Below, piece by piece: positions 9,701 through 18,420 of a DNA stretch of 64,000 nucleotides. The DNA comes from Clostridiaceae bacterium. GTDB lineage: Bacteria > Bacillota > Clostridia > Saccharofermentanales > Saccharofermentanaceae. Under the pieces are notes generated by a model. It was given only the letters and a program-made list of their open reading frames with translations. It was not told the origin of the DNA and ran no database searches. The first letter of the stretch is position 1, and each line of letters starts with the position of its first letter. The translations under genes and the position numbers were made by a program. The stretch is from positions 1 through 64,000 of the forward strand of contig JAAYFK010000011.1 in NCBI GenBank assembly GCA_012728275.1. Direction: 5' to 3'.

Positions 9701-11149
9701 AATACTACGGGCGATGCCAAGTATACTCTTAAGAGGGTTGAGTTCACTAAGGAATCAAAGAAGACACACACTATTCTGGCTCCTCAAATGGCGCCAATCC
9801 AGTTTGATTTTGTCGAGGCGGCGTTCAGGGACAGTGGCTATCGTATGAAGCTTCTTAAGCAAGCGACGAGGGAAGATATTGAGTGTGGTCTTCGTTTTGT
9901 AAATAATGATGCATGCTTTCCAACAATTATTGTCGTAGGTCAAATGATAAATGCTATTCTCAAGGGTGAGCTTGATCCTAACAATACTACTGTTGCTATT
10001 ACTCAGACAGGTGGCGGATGTAGAGCAACCAATTATGTTGCTTTTTTGCGAAAAGCATTGAAAGAGGCTGGATATCCACAGATACCTGTTATAGCTATTT
10101 CGGTACAACAATTTGAGAAGAATAGTGGCTTTACGATAACGCCTTCGTTCGTTATTAAGGCCGTTCGCGCTCTCTGTATGGGTGACATGATGACTACTTT
10201 GCTTCTAAGAACCAGACCTTATGAGCAAGTAGAGGGATCAGCTAATGCTTTGTATATGTACTTGAACCAAATCGGGTGCAATATGCTTAATAATAAGCGT
10301 TTGTGGGATAGTCTTTCACCTAGATATGATGAAGTAATGCCGGGAAGTTATTTTTCTAGATCCCCTGATCAAAAGAAGAAGATTCGTGACATTCTCGCAG
10401 ATATAGGAGTTGATTTGGAGAACATTCCTAAGGTTGGAAGTTATAAGAAATTCGTTAAGCTAGCTGTCGATTTATTTAATAGACTTCCTCTTCTTGACAT
10501 TGATCGTAAGCCTAGAGTAGGTCTTGTTGGAGAGATTCTAGTTAAGTTCCAACCTGATGCAAACAATAATGCTATCGATGTTATTGAAGCTGAGGGTTGT
10601 GAAGGTGTTCTCCCAGGAGTATTGGATTTCTTCTTGTATTGTGCATACAATCCAACTTGGGCTGCTGATAATCTTGGTAGAAGTAAGAAGGCGGCTTTCA
10701 TAAATCAGAAGGCTATCGATATTCTTGAGACTTTTAGAAAACCAATTAATGATGCTTTTAAGACTACAAATGGAAAGTTTATGCTCTCTGAGAGAATTGA
10801 AGAACTAGCAAAACGTTCTAGCTCCGTATTAAGTTGTGGAAACTTCTGCGGTGAGGGATGGTTCCTTACAGCGGAGATGATTGAGCTAATTGAAGATGGC
10901 GTTCCTAATATTATTTGTGCACAGCCATTTGCTTGTTTGCCAAATCACGTTACTGGTAAGGGAATGATTAAGGAGTTGAGAAGACAATATCCTGAGTCAA
11001 ACATTGTACCGATTGACTATGATCCTGGAGCTTCTGAAGCAAATCAGCTCAATAGAATTAAACTAATGATTAGTACAGCGCATTCTGTACATAAAGAGAA
11101 GAAGAGAATGGATGACAGCGCTAATGGACAAAAGACTACTATTAGTTGA
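6710..11149 (+). CDS. Giant 2-hydroxyacyl-CoA dehydratase activase-type protein (two BcrAD/BadFG ATPase domains + DUF2229-like region)
   Basis: Two ASKHA phosphate-1 motifs (GLDIGSTTIKVVLLDG; GIDAGSTTTKAVVING), each with activase Cys motifs (GTCAGGTGAFIDQMA, EACSSGCGSFIQTFA); C-terminal CGNFCGEGWFLTAEM. Confidence 0.9.
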   Translation: MDSHYKLGLDIGSTTIKVVLLDGEKIVYSDYQRHHSDISGLLNVIMSQVNDRFPGIKVAITVTGSGGLSVANWLSLNFIQEVMAETVAIKKYHPETDVIIELGGEDAKITYMHPVLEQRMNGTCAGGTGAFIDQMASLLQTDADGLNNFAKDYRSLYTIASRCGVFAKSDLQPLINEGAAKEDLAASIYQSVVNQTIAGLACGRPIKGNVAFLGGPLFFNSELRIAFERTLKDRVDSFWMPEEAQIYVALGAALSAKNDQILLSDLIERFRNKEGFTPDIIRISPLFANEEEKKEFDDRHDKDTITIHPFSSQKGPCYLGIDAGSTTTKAVVINGNGDMVYTYYAGNKGNPVMSAVEILKDIYSQMPESAYIAYSCVTGYGENIIKSAFSVDEGEIETMAHFQSAKFFCPEVDFIIDIGGQDMKCMRIRNGVIDSIMLNEACSSGCGSFIQTFAKTLEMDTHSFSLEALKASNPVDLGTRCTVFMNSKVKQAQKEGASVGDISAGLSYSVVRNALYKVIKIRDTEQLGKNVVVQGGTFLNDAILRCFELISKRNVIRPNVAGIMGAFGAALIARKRCPTKEYKSSLLTREQINKFSMTTENSQCQHCTNHCKLTIATFSNGRKFVSGNRCERGEDIEDSGDQMKKDVLPNMFKYKYERTFKYKPLDSKTAPRGVIGIPRVLNQYENYPFWFEVLTKLGFSVKISARSSHALFERGMDTIPSESVCYPAKLVHGHIENLISRGVTTIFYPDVPYEINENRNSGNHFNCPIVCSYPEVIRNNVEDLREKEIRFLNPFMPLDNMDCVVDSLVRTFEYLSISKEEAKAAVDSGLAEYRAFKQDIYEKGKEYLHYMEKNNIKGIVLAGRPYHCDPEIHHGIPEMINSLGLGVLTEDSVAVAGALARPIRVVDQWMYHSRLYEAAAFVITQPNLELVQLTSFGCGLDAVTSDQVQEILESSGKLYTLLKIDEVSNLGAARIRMRSLVVAMEERSLQSSNIIDSNTTGDAKYTLKRVEFTKESKKTHTILAPQMAPIQFDFVEAAFRDSGYRMKLLKQATREDIECGLRFVNNDACFPTIIVVGQMINAILKGELDPNNTTVAITQTGGGCRATNYVAFLRKALKEAGYPQIPVIAISVQQFEKNSGFTITPSFVIKAVRALCMGDMMTTLLLRTRPYEQVEGSANALYMYLNQIGCNMLNNKRLWDSLSPRYDEVMPGSYFSRSPDQKKKIRDILADIGVDLENIPKVGSYKKFVKLAVDLFNRLPLLDIDRKPRVGLVGEILVKFQPDANNNAIDVIEAEGCEGVLPGVLDFFLYCAYNPTWAADNLGRSKKAAFINQKAIDILETFRKPINDAFKTTNGKFMLSERIEELAKRSSSVLSCGNFCGEGWFLTAEMIELIEDGVPNIICAQPFACLPNHVTGKGMIKELRRQYPESNIVPIDYDPGASEANQLNRIKLMISTAHSVHKEKKRMDDSANGQKTTIS

Positions 11150-13847
11150 TGGTAATTCGATAATTAACAGAGCCTTTTTCGCACTTATGGGAAGGGCTAT
11201 GTTGACGGCGCCTGATGGTACACCCACTGGAGCCCTAAATGGATTCTTTAGTTCAATTCTTAGCGTCGCTGATGAGTATAAAACGAGTGCAATTTGTGTC
11301 CTTTTCGACTTGAAGGAACCTACTTTCAGACATAAGATATCGGCTGATTATAAGGCAACGCGTAAGCCGATGATGCCAGAGTTACAGGTTCAAATGCCTA
11401 TTGCCAAGGAACTTCTTGATTTGATGGGTATATCCAGAATGGAACTAGCTGGCTATGAAGCTGATGATTTGATAGGAACGTTATCGCTCAAGGGTGAGCA
11501 AGAAGGATACGAAGTTTTCATACTTTCTGGGGATCACGATGACTACCAACTTATAAGTGACAAGGTCTCTGTCATTATGCCTCAAAAGGGAGTTCCTCCT
11601 CGTATTTTATATACGCTTGAAAAATTTGTTGAGGAGAATCATGTCACGCCTCAAGCTTTCATCCATGTTAAAGCTCTTATGGGCGATAGTTCAGACAATA
11701 TCATTGGTATTGAGAAAATTGGTCCGAAGACGGCATTTGGATTAATCGAAAAGTATGGTTCGATTGATGGCGTTCTAGAGAATCTGGATAAACTTTCTCC
11801 GGCTCAAAGGACTAATATCGAGAAGGGGCGAGAGCGCCTAGATTTGAATTTGAAGTTATGTGAGATTGATAGGCATGTGCCTGTAACATTTGGCCTTGAT
11901 AAGATGAGTTACGATGGCGTAAATGATAGCAATAAGCCTAAACTCGCGCAAAGACTTAAAAATCTGTCCTTAAGAAGCTTGATTAAGAGATTAGGGTTGG
12001 ATGAAGTTGGTTCAAATGTAGTAGAAGTCGAGATTAAGTCAGGTGATGATAATAGTAATGAGGCTTTGATTGAGGCTAGAAAATTTGCATCTGAAGCTAA
12101 ATCGATAAAACTTATTAATTCTAATTCAACTCTTTTGTCAGAATTCATTCTTGCCAGTTCTATTGAAGAAAAACCGCATGTCGGTATAAATTTCTTTCAT
12201 TCTAATGGTGAGGATTATATTGTATTTGGTAAGAATGGAAGTCGAGATTTCCACTTCATTAGAGCTGATGAGTTTCCTGCTGAGTTCTCGCTTAATCGCA
12301 TTCCTGCGGGTTATGATTATAAGGACTCTTCCAAAAAACTGAAGTCTCAAATTAGCGGGTTAGTCTCAATTTTTGATACTTTTGTATGTGGAAGTGTTCT
12401 GAATTTGATTGAGGGAAAAAGTCGCAATTTTGAGTTGCTTTTCGAGAAGACTTTTGGAACGAGTTGTCCAATTTCCTTCACAAAGAGCAAACCTTCTCAG
12501 ATTAGTCTTTTCGATAATGAGAATGAGACTAGTTCTTTTGAGGAAGAGGCAATTTTGTGCGCGAAAAGGCTATATCTCAACATCCAAATTGCACGTGAGC
12601 AATCTAGAATGATTGATAACAACAGCATTCACCAATTAATGTATGATATCGAATTTCCCTTAATTCTTTCTTTGGATAAAATGGAGCGCATTGGCATGCA
12701 TGTATCTAGACAGGAACTAGATAGTTTGCATGAGGAGTTTTCGGCTCGATTAAAGGAATTAGAGTTGATGATATACTCTCTTGCTGGATGTAACTTCAAT
12801 ATTGCATCCCCCAAGCAGTTGGCGGACGTTATATATAATAAGCTTGATTTGAAGCATGGTAAGAAGGGCAAGTCTGGAGTTTACTCAACCTCGGCTGATG
12901 AACTTAACAGATTATCTTCTGAGCACCCTGTTATTCCGGAAATCCTTAAGTATAGGGCTTTATCGAAGTTGGACTCGACATATTGTATTGGTCTTAGAGA
13001 TAAAATTGAATCAGATGGAAGAATTCACACTACCTTTACTCAAGTTCTGACTAATACAGGCAGATTGTCTTCAACTGAGCCTAATTTGCAAAATATTCCT
13101 GTTAGAACAGATGAGGGGGGAAGAATTCGTAAAGCGTTTACTGCCCCAGAAGGAAGAGTTCTTGTTGATGGAGATTACTCGCAAATAGAATTAAGACTAC
13201 TTGCACATCTGTCCCAAGATGAAGCTATGATTGATGCATTTACATCTGGTGAAGACATTCACAAGAGGACAGCAAGCAAGGTGTTTGGCGTACCTATTGA
13301 GGAAGTAACGTCAAGAATGAGATCTATTGCTAAAACTGTCAACTTCAGCATTATTTATGGTGTTTCAGAGTATGGTTTATCAAGCGATCTTGGTATCTCT
13401 TACCATGAAGCGGCGAAGTTAATCGCTGATTATGGAGTTCAGTTTCCAAAGATTACTTCATATCTAAATTTTCTTAAGGAAAAAGGTGAGAGGGATGGAT
13501 ATGTAAGGACTATGTTTGGAAGAACAAGGGTACTTAATGAACTCTCCTCTTTGAACCGAAATATGAAGCAGTTTGGACTACGAGCTGCAATGAATACGCC
13601 TATTCAAGGTACTGCTGCAGACATTATTAAGATGTCGATGAATAGAGTTAGCGAAGCTTTTTCGAAAGAGTTGCCGAACGCTTTATTAGTAATGCAAGTT
13701 CACGATGAATTGATAGTAGAATGTGATGAGAAAGATGCCGTACTAGCTAAGAATCTTCTTAAGCAAGAAATGGAGAATACTGTAGACTTATCTGTTAAAC
13801 TTTTGACAGATGTAAGTATTGGACGAAATTGGCTTGAAGCTAAATAG
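11124..13847 (+). CDS. polA: DNA polymerase I
   Basis: 5' nuclease domain (MDKRLLLVDGNSIINRAFFAL), polymerase motifs DGDYSQIELRLLAHLSQDE, RSIAKTVNFSIIYG, MQVHDELIVE. ORF start at 11112; preferred ATG at 11124. Confidence 0.96.
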   Translation: MDKRLLLVDGNSIINRAFFALMGRAMLTAPDGTPTGALNGFFSSILSVADEYKTSAICVLFDLKEPTFRHKISADYKATRKPMMPELQVQMPIAKELLDLMGISRMELAGYEADDLIGTLSLKGEQEGYEVFILSGDHDDYQLISDKVSVIMPQKGVPPRILYTLEKFVEENHVTPQAFIHVKALMGDSSDNIIGIEKIGPKTAFGLIEKYGSIDGVLENLDKLSPAQRTNIEKGRERLDLNLKLCEIDRHVPVTFGLDKMSYDGVNDSNKPKLAQRLKNLSLRSLIKRLGLDEVGSNVVEVEIKSGDDNSNEALIEARKFASEAKSIKLINSNSTLLSEFILASSIEEKPHVGINFFHSNGEDYIVFGKNGSRDFHFIRADEFPAEFSLNRIPAGYDYKDSSKKLKSQISGLVSIFDTFVCGSVLNLIEGKSRNFELLFEKTFGTSCPISFTKSKPSQISLFDNENETSSFEEEAILCAKRLYLNIQIAREQSRMIDNNSIHQLMYDIEFPLILSLDKMERIGMHVSRQELDSLHEEFSARLKELELMIYSLAGCNFNIASPKQLADVIYNKLDLKHGKKGKSGVYSTSADELNRLSSEHPVIPEILKYRALSKLDSTYCIGLRDKIESDGRIHTTFTQVLTNTGRLSSTEPNLQNIPVRTDEGGRIRKAFTAPEGRVLVDGDYSQIELRLLAHLSQDEAMIDAFTSGEDIHKRTASKVFGVPIEEVTSRMRSIAKTVNFSIIYGVSEYGLSSDLGISYHEAAKLIADYGVQFPKITSYLNFLKEKGERDGYVRTMFGRTRVLNELSSLNRNMKQFGLRAAMNTPIQGTAADIIKMSMNRVSEAFSKELPNALLVMQVHDELIVECDEKDAVLAKNLLKQEMENTVDLSVKLLTDVSIGRNWLEAK

Positions 13848-13871
13848 TATATTTAGGAGTTTATTAGACAA

Positions 13872-14480
13872 ATGTTTGTTTTGGGAGTAACTGGAGGCAT
13901 TGGATGTGGGAAAAGCAGTGTTTGCTCGATCCTTAGAGATAGAGGGATACGTGTTCTTGATGCTGACGAGATTTCTAAGGATGTAACATTGACAGATGGA
14001 ATTGCAGTACCAGCAATTGCTGAAGCTTTCGGTACTAAAGCTATTGATAAGAATGGCGCGATGAATAGAAAGTATATTTCTTCAATAGTTTTTAATGATA
14101 ATTCTAAGCTTGATTTACTTTCTTCTATTATTCACAAGTATGTTTTTGAATATATTGAGTCTGAGCTTCTTAAGGAGCGCGAAAAAGGAACGAAATGTGT
14201 CGTTCTCGATGTTCCCATCCCTGTTAAAAATGGGTTTGTCTCAAACTGCAATCAAATATGGGTAGTAACTTGTGACGATAACGTAAGACTCGAGCGACTT
14301 ATTGCACGCAATATGACTCGTGAAGAGGCAACAAGGCGAATGGCCGTGCAGATGTCTAATGACGAATATATCAGCATAGGCGACTATGTTATTGATAACT
14401 CATCCGATTTGAATCATCTATATGAGCAAGTAAATAAGCTAATTACTGAGCAACTTTGGGAGAGAGGAATTAAGATATGA
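13872..14480 (+). CDS. coaE: Dephospho-CoA kinase
   Basis: VLGVTGGIGCGKSSVCSILRDRGIRVLDADEI; downstream of polA as is common in Firmicutes. Confidence 0.93.
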   Translation: MFVLGVTGGIGCGKSSVCSILRDRGIRVLDADEISKDVTLTDGIAVPAIAEAFGTKAIDKNGAMNRKYISSIVFNDNSKLDLLSSIIHKYVFEYIESELLKEREKGTKCVVLDVPIPVKNGFVSNCNQIWVVTCDDNVRLERLIARNMTREEATRRMAVQMSNDEYISIGDYVIDNSSDLNHLYEQVNKLITEQLWERGIKI

Positions 14481-14806
14481 CGGTATCAATAATTGTAGCT
14501 TTAGCGTTTTGCTTAGTAGGCGTCATATCTTTACTATGGTCATTATTTAGTAAGAAACTTGTGAATAAGCCAAAAAAGTTCATCGTTGCTAGCGCTTTGG
14601 TCTACCTAACAGGAGTAATTACAATCTTGTGTATTACTTTGTTCTACGAAAAAGCTGGTTTAAGATTTACCGTTTTTGCAGACGTTTTGGTTACAGCCGT
14701 TTTTATCTCTTCCGCTTTTTTTATTGTTCAATTTGACGTCGCTTGCAAGAACTTAATTTCTTCAAAAGCAAAGGGAGATAGCGATGGTCCAAAAGACAAA
14801 GACTAA
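14477..14806 (+). CDS. Small multi-pass membrane protein, unknown function
   Basis: Overlaps coaE stop (ATGA); three hydrophobic segments. Confidence 0.6.
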   Translation: MTVSIIVALAFCLVGVISLLWSLFSKKLVNKPKKFIVASALVYLTGVITILCITLFYEKAGLRFTVFADVLVTAVFISSAFFIVQFDVACKNLISSKAKGDSDGPKDKD

Positions 14807-15416
14807 GAAGGCGCTTAAGCGTGTTTTTGTTTTACTTCTGATATTTGTGATTCTATGCTTGTGCACTATTACTACGGCAAATCTAATTGTTGTATCGTCA
14901 ACTAGAAACAGTATGTACGAGGTCGATTCAGAGGATTTATTGTCGCAAGTAGGGCAAAGGGATTGCATAGTGATTTTAGGGTGCCAGGTAATGCCTGATA
15001 AGACTCCGAGCATTATGCTTGAGGATCGCTTGAGAACAGGAGTCGAACTTTTTCGAGCGGGTGTAAGCGATACCATAATAGTAAGTGGCGATAGAACAGG
15101 TGATTATGATGAAGTCTCGAGCATGAAGAATTTCCTTGTGTCAGAAGGTGTTCCGCCCGAAGCTATCATTACTGATTTCTATGGATTCTCAACAAACGAA
15201 ACTGTTCGCAATGTAAGCCAAGTTTATAACATGAAACGAGTTTGCTTTGTTACTCAAGAGTATCATCTTTCTAGAACGATTTATCTTGGAGAAAGATATG
15301 GTGTTGACAGTGTTGGCGTTTGTGCTAGAGGTTACGTATTTAGGTGGCAGCCGTATTATACAGGAAGAGAGATTCTTGCAAGAACAAAAGACTTTTTTCT
15401 TACTTTGATTGATTAA
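14784..15416 (+). CDS. SanA/YdcF-like DUF218 family membrane protein
   Basis: DCIVILGCQV...RLRTGVELFRAGVSDTIIVSGD...FSTNETVRN...FVTQEYHLSR. Confidence 0.85.
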   Translation: MVQKTKTKKALKRVFVLLLIFVILCLCTITTANLIVVSSTRNSMYEVDSEDLLSQVGQRDCIVILGCQVMPDKTPSIMLEDRLRTGVELFRAGVSDTIIVSGDRTGDYDEVSSMKNFLVSEGVPPEAIITDFYGFSTNETVRNVSQVYNMKRVCFVTQEYHLSRTIYLGERYGVDSVGVCARGYVFRWQPYYTGREILARTKDFFLTLID

Positions 15417-15430
15417 GTAGGAAAATCGGC

Positions 15431-15574
15431 TCTTCTGTGTTACACTTCTTTTTGCGGATCAGACGGCCCGTGTATATTAATGTCTCAAGTGCCAGGATCA
15501 CGCAGTAGCAAGCGAAGGTAACAAGTAAGAGGGACGCATCGTTGCGCCCCCTTTTTTTGGAATAACACAGAAGA
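15431..15574 (+). other. 144-bp segment bounded by 12-bp perfect inverted repeats, containing an intrinsic terminator-like hairpin; candidate structured leader RNA
   Basis: TCTTCTGTGTTA (15431-15442) and TAACACAGAAGA (15563-15574) are exact reverse complements; hairpin GGGaCGCA-TCGT-TGCGCCC + T7 lies inside. Confidence 0.5.
15531..15558 (+). terminator. Intrinsic terminator/attenuator upstream of the DEAD-box helicase
   Basis: GGGACGCATCGTTGCGCCCCCTTTTTTT. Confidence 0.7.
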
Positions 15575-15605
15575 AATACGTTATATCGTATCATAGGAGT
15601 ATCAT

Positions 15606-17120
15606 TTGCAATTTGAAAATTTAAACATCTCGAAGCCTGTCCTAAGAGCCCTCCTCGAAGAAGGCTACACCAAACCCTCCCCGATTCAGACAGAATCCAT
15701 TCCCCCTCTGTTGGAAGGCTACGACCTTCTCGGTTGCGCTCAGACGGGTACCGGTAAGACGGCGGCCTTTGCGGTTCCGATTCTCGACGCCTTGTCTTTT
15801 GCTCAACGTAGTTCTCCTGCTCGAAAAGAGATTAAGGCCTTGATTCTTGCTCCAACTCGCGAGCTTGCTATCCAGATTGGCGAAAGCTTCGATACATATG
15901 GAAAATACCTGTCGCTCAAGACAGCCGTTATATTTGGAGGTGTTTCGCAGTATCCGCAGACTAAGGCGCTAGCTTCCGGCATCGATATTCTTGTAGCTAC
16001 ACCGGGACGCCTTTTGGATCTGATTGGGCAACGTTACGTTAAGCTCGCTAACGTCAGTCACTTTGTCCTAGACGAGGCTGATCGTATGCTTGACATGGGT
16101 ATGCTTCGCGACGTCAAACGAGTAATTGCCGAGCTGCCGAAGAAACGCCAATCAATGTTTTTCTCGGCGACCATGCCGCCAGAGATTGCGGATCTTGCCG
16201 GTACAATCCTGTCAAATCCCGTCAAAGTTGAGATTACACCTGTCTCTTCAACGGTCGATACTATTAGTCAGACAGTCTACTTCGTCAATAAATTTAATAA
16301 GACCCGCCTTTTGATTCATCTTTTGAATACGATGGATGTCGAATCGGCGCTGGTCTTTTCGAGAACCAAACATGGCGCGGACAAAATCGTAAGATTTTTG
16401 AATGCCGAAGGGATTGACGCGATGGCCATTCACGGCAACAAGTCCCAGAACGCCCGTCAGCTGGCCTTGGGCAAATTCAAGTCGCGAAAATTACGTATCC
16501 TCGTAGCAACAGATATAGCGGCCCGTGGCATCGACGTCGACGAGCTTTCCCACGTCTTCATCTACGACCTGCCTGAAGTGCCTGAGACCTATGTACACCG
16601 AATCGGACGTACCGGTCGAGCAGGCTTGGGAGGTACAGCTATTTCCTTCTGTGACAAAGAAGAGAAGTTCCTTCTGCGAGACATTCAGAAGCTGATTCAG
16701 AAGACGATACCTGTCGTCGACGAACATTTCTTTCCGCTTGACGAGTCGATTGACGAGACCAGCAAAAAAACAACTCGCGGCAGCAGACCAGGCCAGGAAA
16801 AACCCCAGAAACTTGCTGGCGTAATTATCCAGGCAAAAACGAGCGTTGAGCGCAAGCTTTCCGCTGGGAGCAATTCTTCGAGCGATAACCGTAAGTCCTT
16901 TGATAATGGCAGACAGTATTCGAAGTCTAAGCCAAATGAAAATCGCAGGATGGATCGCGGTTCCCAATTGGGAGAGCAAAGCCGTAAGAATCGTTCGTCG
17001 GACAAAAATAATTCAGATAAATCGAATCGATCGAAGAGCCAACGGCCAATCCACGATAATTCACGCCCAGCGGCACGAGTGGTTGACCCATTTAAGAATG
17101 CAAACTCCCGAGTTTTTTGA
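15606..17120 (+). CDS. DEAD/DEAH-box ATP-dependent RNA helicase
   Basis: Q-motif, AQTGTGKT, PTRELAIQ, VLDEADRMLDMG, SAT, ARGIDV, HRIGRTGR; Ser/Arg/Asn-rich C-terminal tail; TTG start. Confidence 0.95.
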   Translation: MQFENLNISKPVLRALLEEGYTKPSPIQTESIPPLLEGYDLLGCAQTGTGKTAAFAVPILDALSFAQRSSPARKEIKALILAPTRELAIQIGESFDTYGKYLSLKTAVIFGGVSQYPQTKALASGIDILVATPGRLLDLIGQRYVKLANVSHFVLDEADRMLDMGMLRDVKRVIAELPKKRQSMFFSATMPPEIADLAGTILSNPVKVEITPVSSTVDTISQTVYFVNKFNKTRLLIHLLNTMDVESALVFSRTKHGADKIVRFLNAEGIDAMAIHGNKSQNARQLALGKFKSRKLRILVATDIAARGIDVDELSHVFIYDLPEVPETYVHRIGRTGRAGLGGTAISFCDKEEKFLLRDIQKLIQKTIPVVDEHFFPLDESIDETSKKTTRGSRPGQEKPQKLAGVIIQAKTSVERKLSAGSNSSSDNRKSFDNGRQYSKSKPNENRRMDRGSQLGEQSRKNRSSDKNNSDKSNRSKSQRPIHDNSRPAARVVDPFKNANSRVF

Positions 17121-17205
17121 TCTGGCACAACTTTACATGAATGATATCCATCATGACGAATAGAAACTCAATCTAAAATAATAAGGAGAGTATAAACGGA
17201 TAAGT

Positions 17206-17943
17206 ATGAGTAATTCAAGACATGCTGCAAAAGTATACTGGTTAGGTTCAATCGGCCAGATTGCTATTGTTTGTGCTTGTTGCTTTGCTCTCAAAATCAG
17301 TAAGACTACCTATCCTCAAATACTGGATACTATTTTTCTAATAGTCGGCGGAATGTCTTCTGCGCTATGGGGAATCATTGTATCTCTGAAATTTAAACTT
17401 CGAAAATCATTAGCTGAGATCCTCAAAGACTTTTTTAACTTAAGGAAATCACCTTGGGGATATCTAGCCGTTATTGGTTTTATCATTCTTATCTATGGAG
17501 TGCAGATTTTTCGAGGGAGAGTCAACGAGAACGTCTATTGGTATACCTATTTCATATTGCTCTTACAGGCAATCGTCTTTGGGGGAATTGAGGAAATCGG
17601 TTGGCGATACACGTGGCAACCGCTCATAGAAGAAAAACACTCATTTGCAGTAGCTTGTACAGCGACTTTTGCTTCATGGGCACTGTGGCACTACATGTAT
17701 TTCTATATTACGGATAGCCTATTCGGGATAGATCACTTGAGTTTTCTTATTGGACTGTTAGGCAGTTGTTTTATTCTCGGTGCAATATATAAGATCAGTA
17801 AGAGCTTATGGCTGTGTGTGTTTTATCACTGCCTTCTAAATGTGTTATCACAAACATTACAGCCTGTCGGACTTTTGCCGACAGTTGTATGCAATTCTAT
17901 TGCCATAATGATTTCCATCTTAGTGGTTAAAAAGATAGATTAG
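17206..17943 (+). CDS. CPBP family intramembrane glutamic endopeptidase
   Basis: EEIGWRYTWQPLIEE (EExxxR), WALWHYMYF, HCLLNVL motifs within a multi-pass protein. Confidence 0.85.
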   Translation: MSNSRHAAKVYWLGSIGQIAIVCACCFALKISKTTYPQILDTIFLIVGGMSSALWGIIVSLKFKLRKSLAEILKDFFNLRKSPWGYLAVIGFIILIYGVQIFRGRVNENVYWYTYFILLLQAIVFGGIEEIGWRYTWQPLIEEKHSFAVACTATFASWALWHYMYFYITDSLFGIDHLSFLIGLLGSCFILGAIYKISKSLWLCVFYHCLLNVLSQTLQPVGLLPTVVCNSIAIMISILVVKKID

Positions 17944-17989
17944 AAGCAATAACGTTTTGATTTTTTTCATATAGCTTTGTTCCAGACTG

Positions 17990-18411
17990 ACGGCATTTCT
18001 GCAAACGCAATCCTTCTTTAAGCTGGAATTGTTAATTTCAAAAATGTTAACGATCGCTACGGTCATGAAGTTGGCGACGAAGTTTTGAAGAAGAATGGGT
18101 CTACTTTGAAGAATTGAATCAGAGATAGCGATTATATTGGCCGTTTTGGTGGCGATGAGTTTCTGATTCTTATGGAAAATTGCAAAGACGAAAGTATCGT
18201 TAAATCACGTATGGATTACTTGCACAACATTATATCAAGTCTGACTTTTGATGATGCTGAATTGGTTATAGATATTAGCGCAGGTATCTCTTTTCGAAAA
18301 GAAAATCTCGATTTCATCAAGACTCTATAAATGGCCGACGATGCACTATATAGCGTAAAACTCTCAGGCAAAGGATACTATCTATTTGCTGAGGATTGCG
18401 CGGCCCATAAT
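17990..18411 (+). pseudogene. Decayed GGDEF (diguanylate cyclase) fragment
   Basis: Continuous reading frame with in-frame stops: [53 protein letters not shown]...ISAGISFRKENLDFIKTL*MADDALYSVKLSGKGYYLF. Confidence 0.9.
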
Positions 18412-18420
18412 GCAGTTGCA

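Noticed and set aside
11112-11149. 38-bp overlap of the activase and polA ORFs as a possible frameshift fusion
   Set aside because: Both termini are canonical (polA begins at ATG 11124); simple overlapping genes.
12120-12400. Apparent degeneration of the polA 3'-5' exonuclease region
   Set aside because: Loss of proofreading residues in Pol I is common in Firmicutes; not unusual.
15400-15594. Minus-strand 64-aa ORF across the inverted-repeat element
   Set aside because: No RBS or family support; coincides with the structured intergenic region.
16491-17128. Long antisense ORFs (162 and 143 aa) over the helicase gene
   Set aside because: Overlap a confidently assigned DEAD-box CDS; long antisense frames are a by-product of its higher GC.
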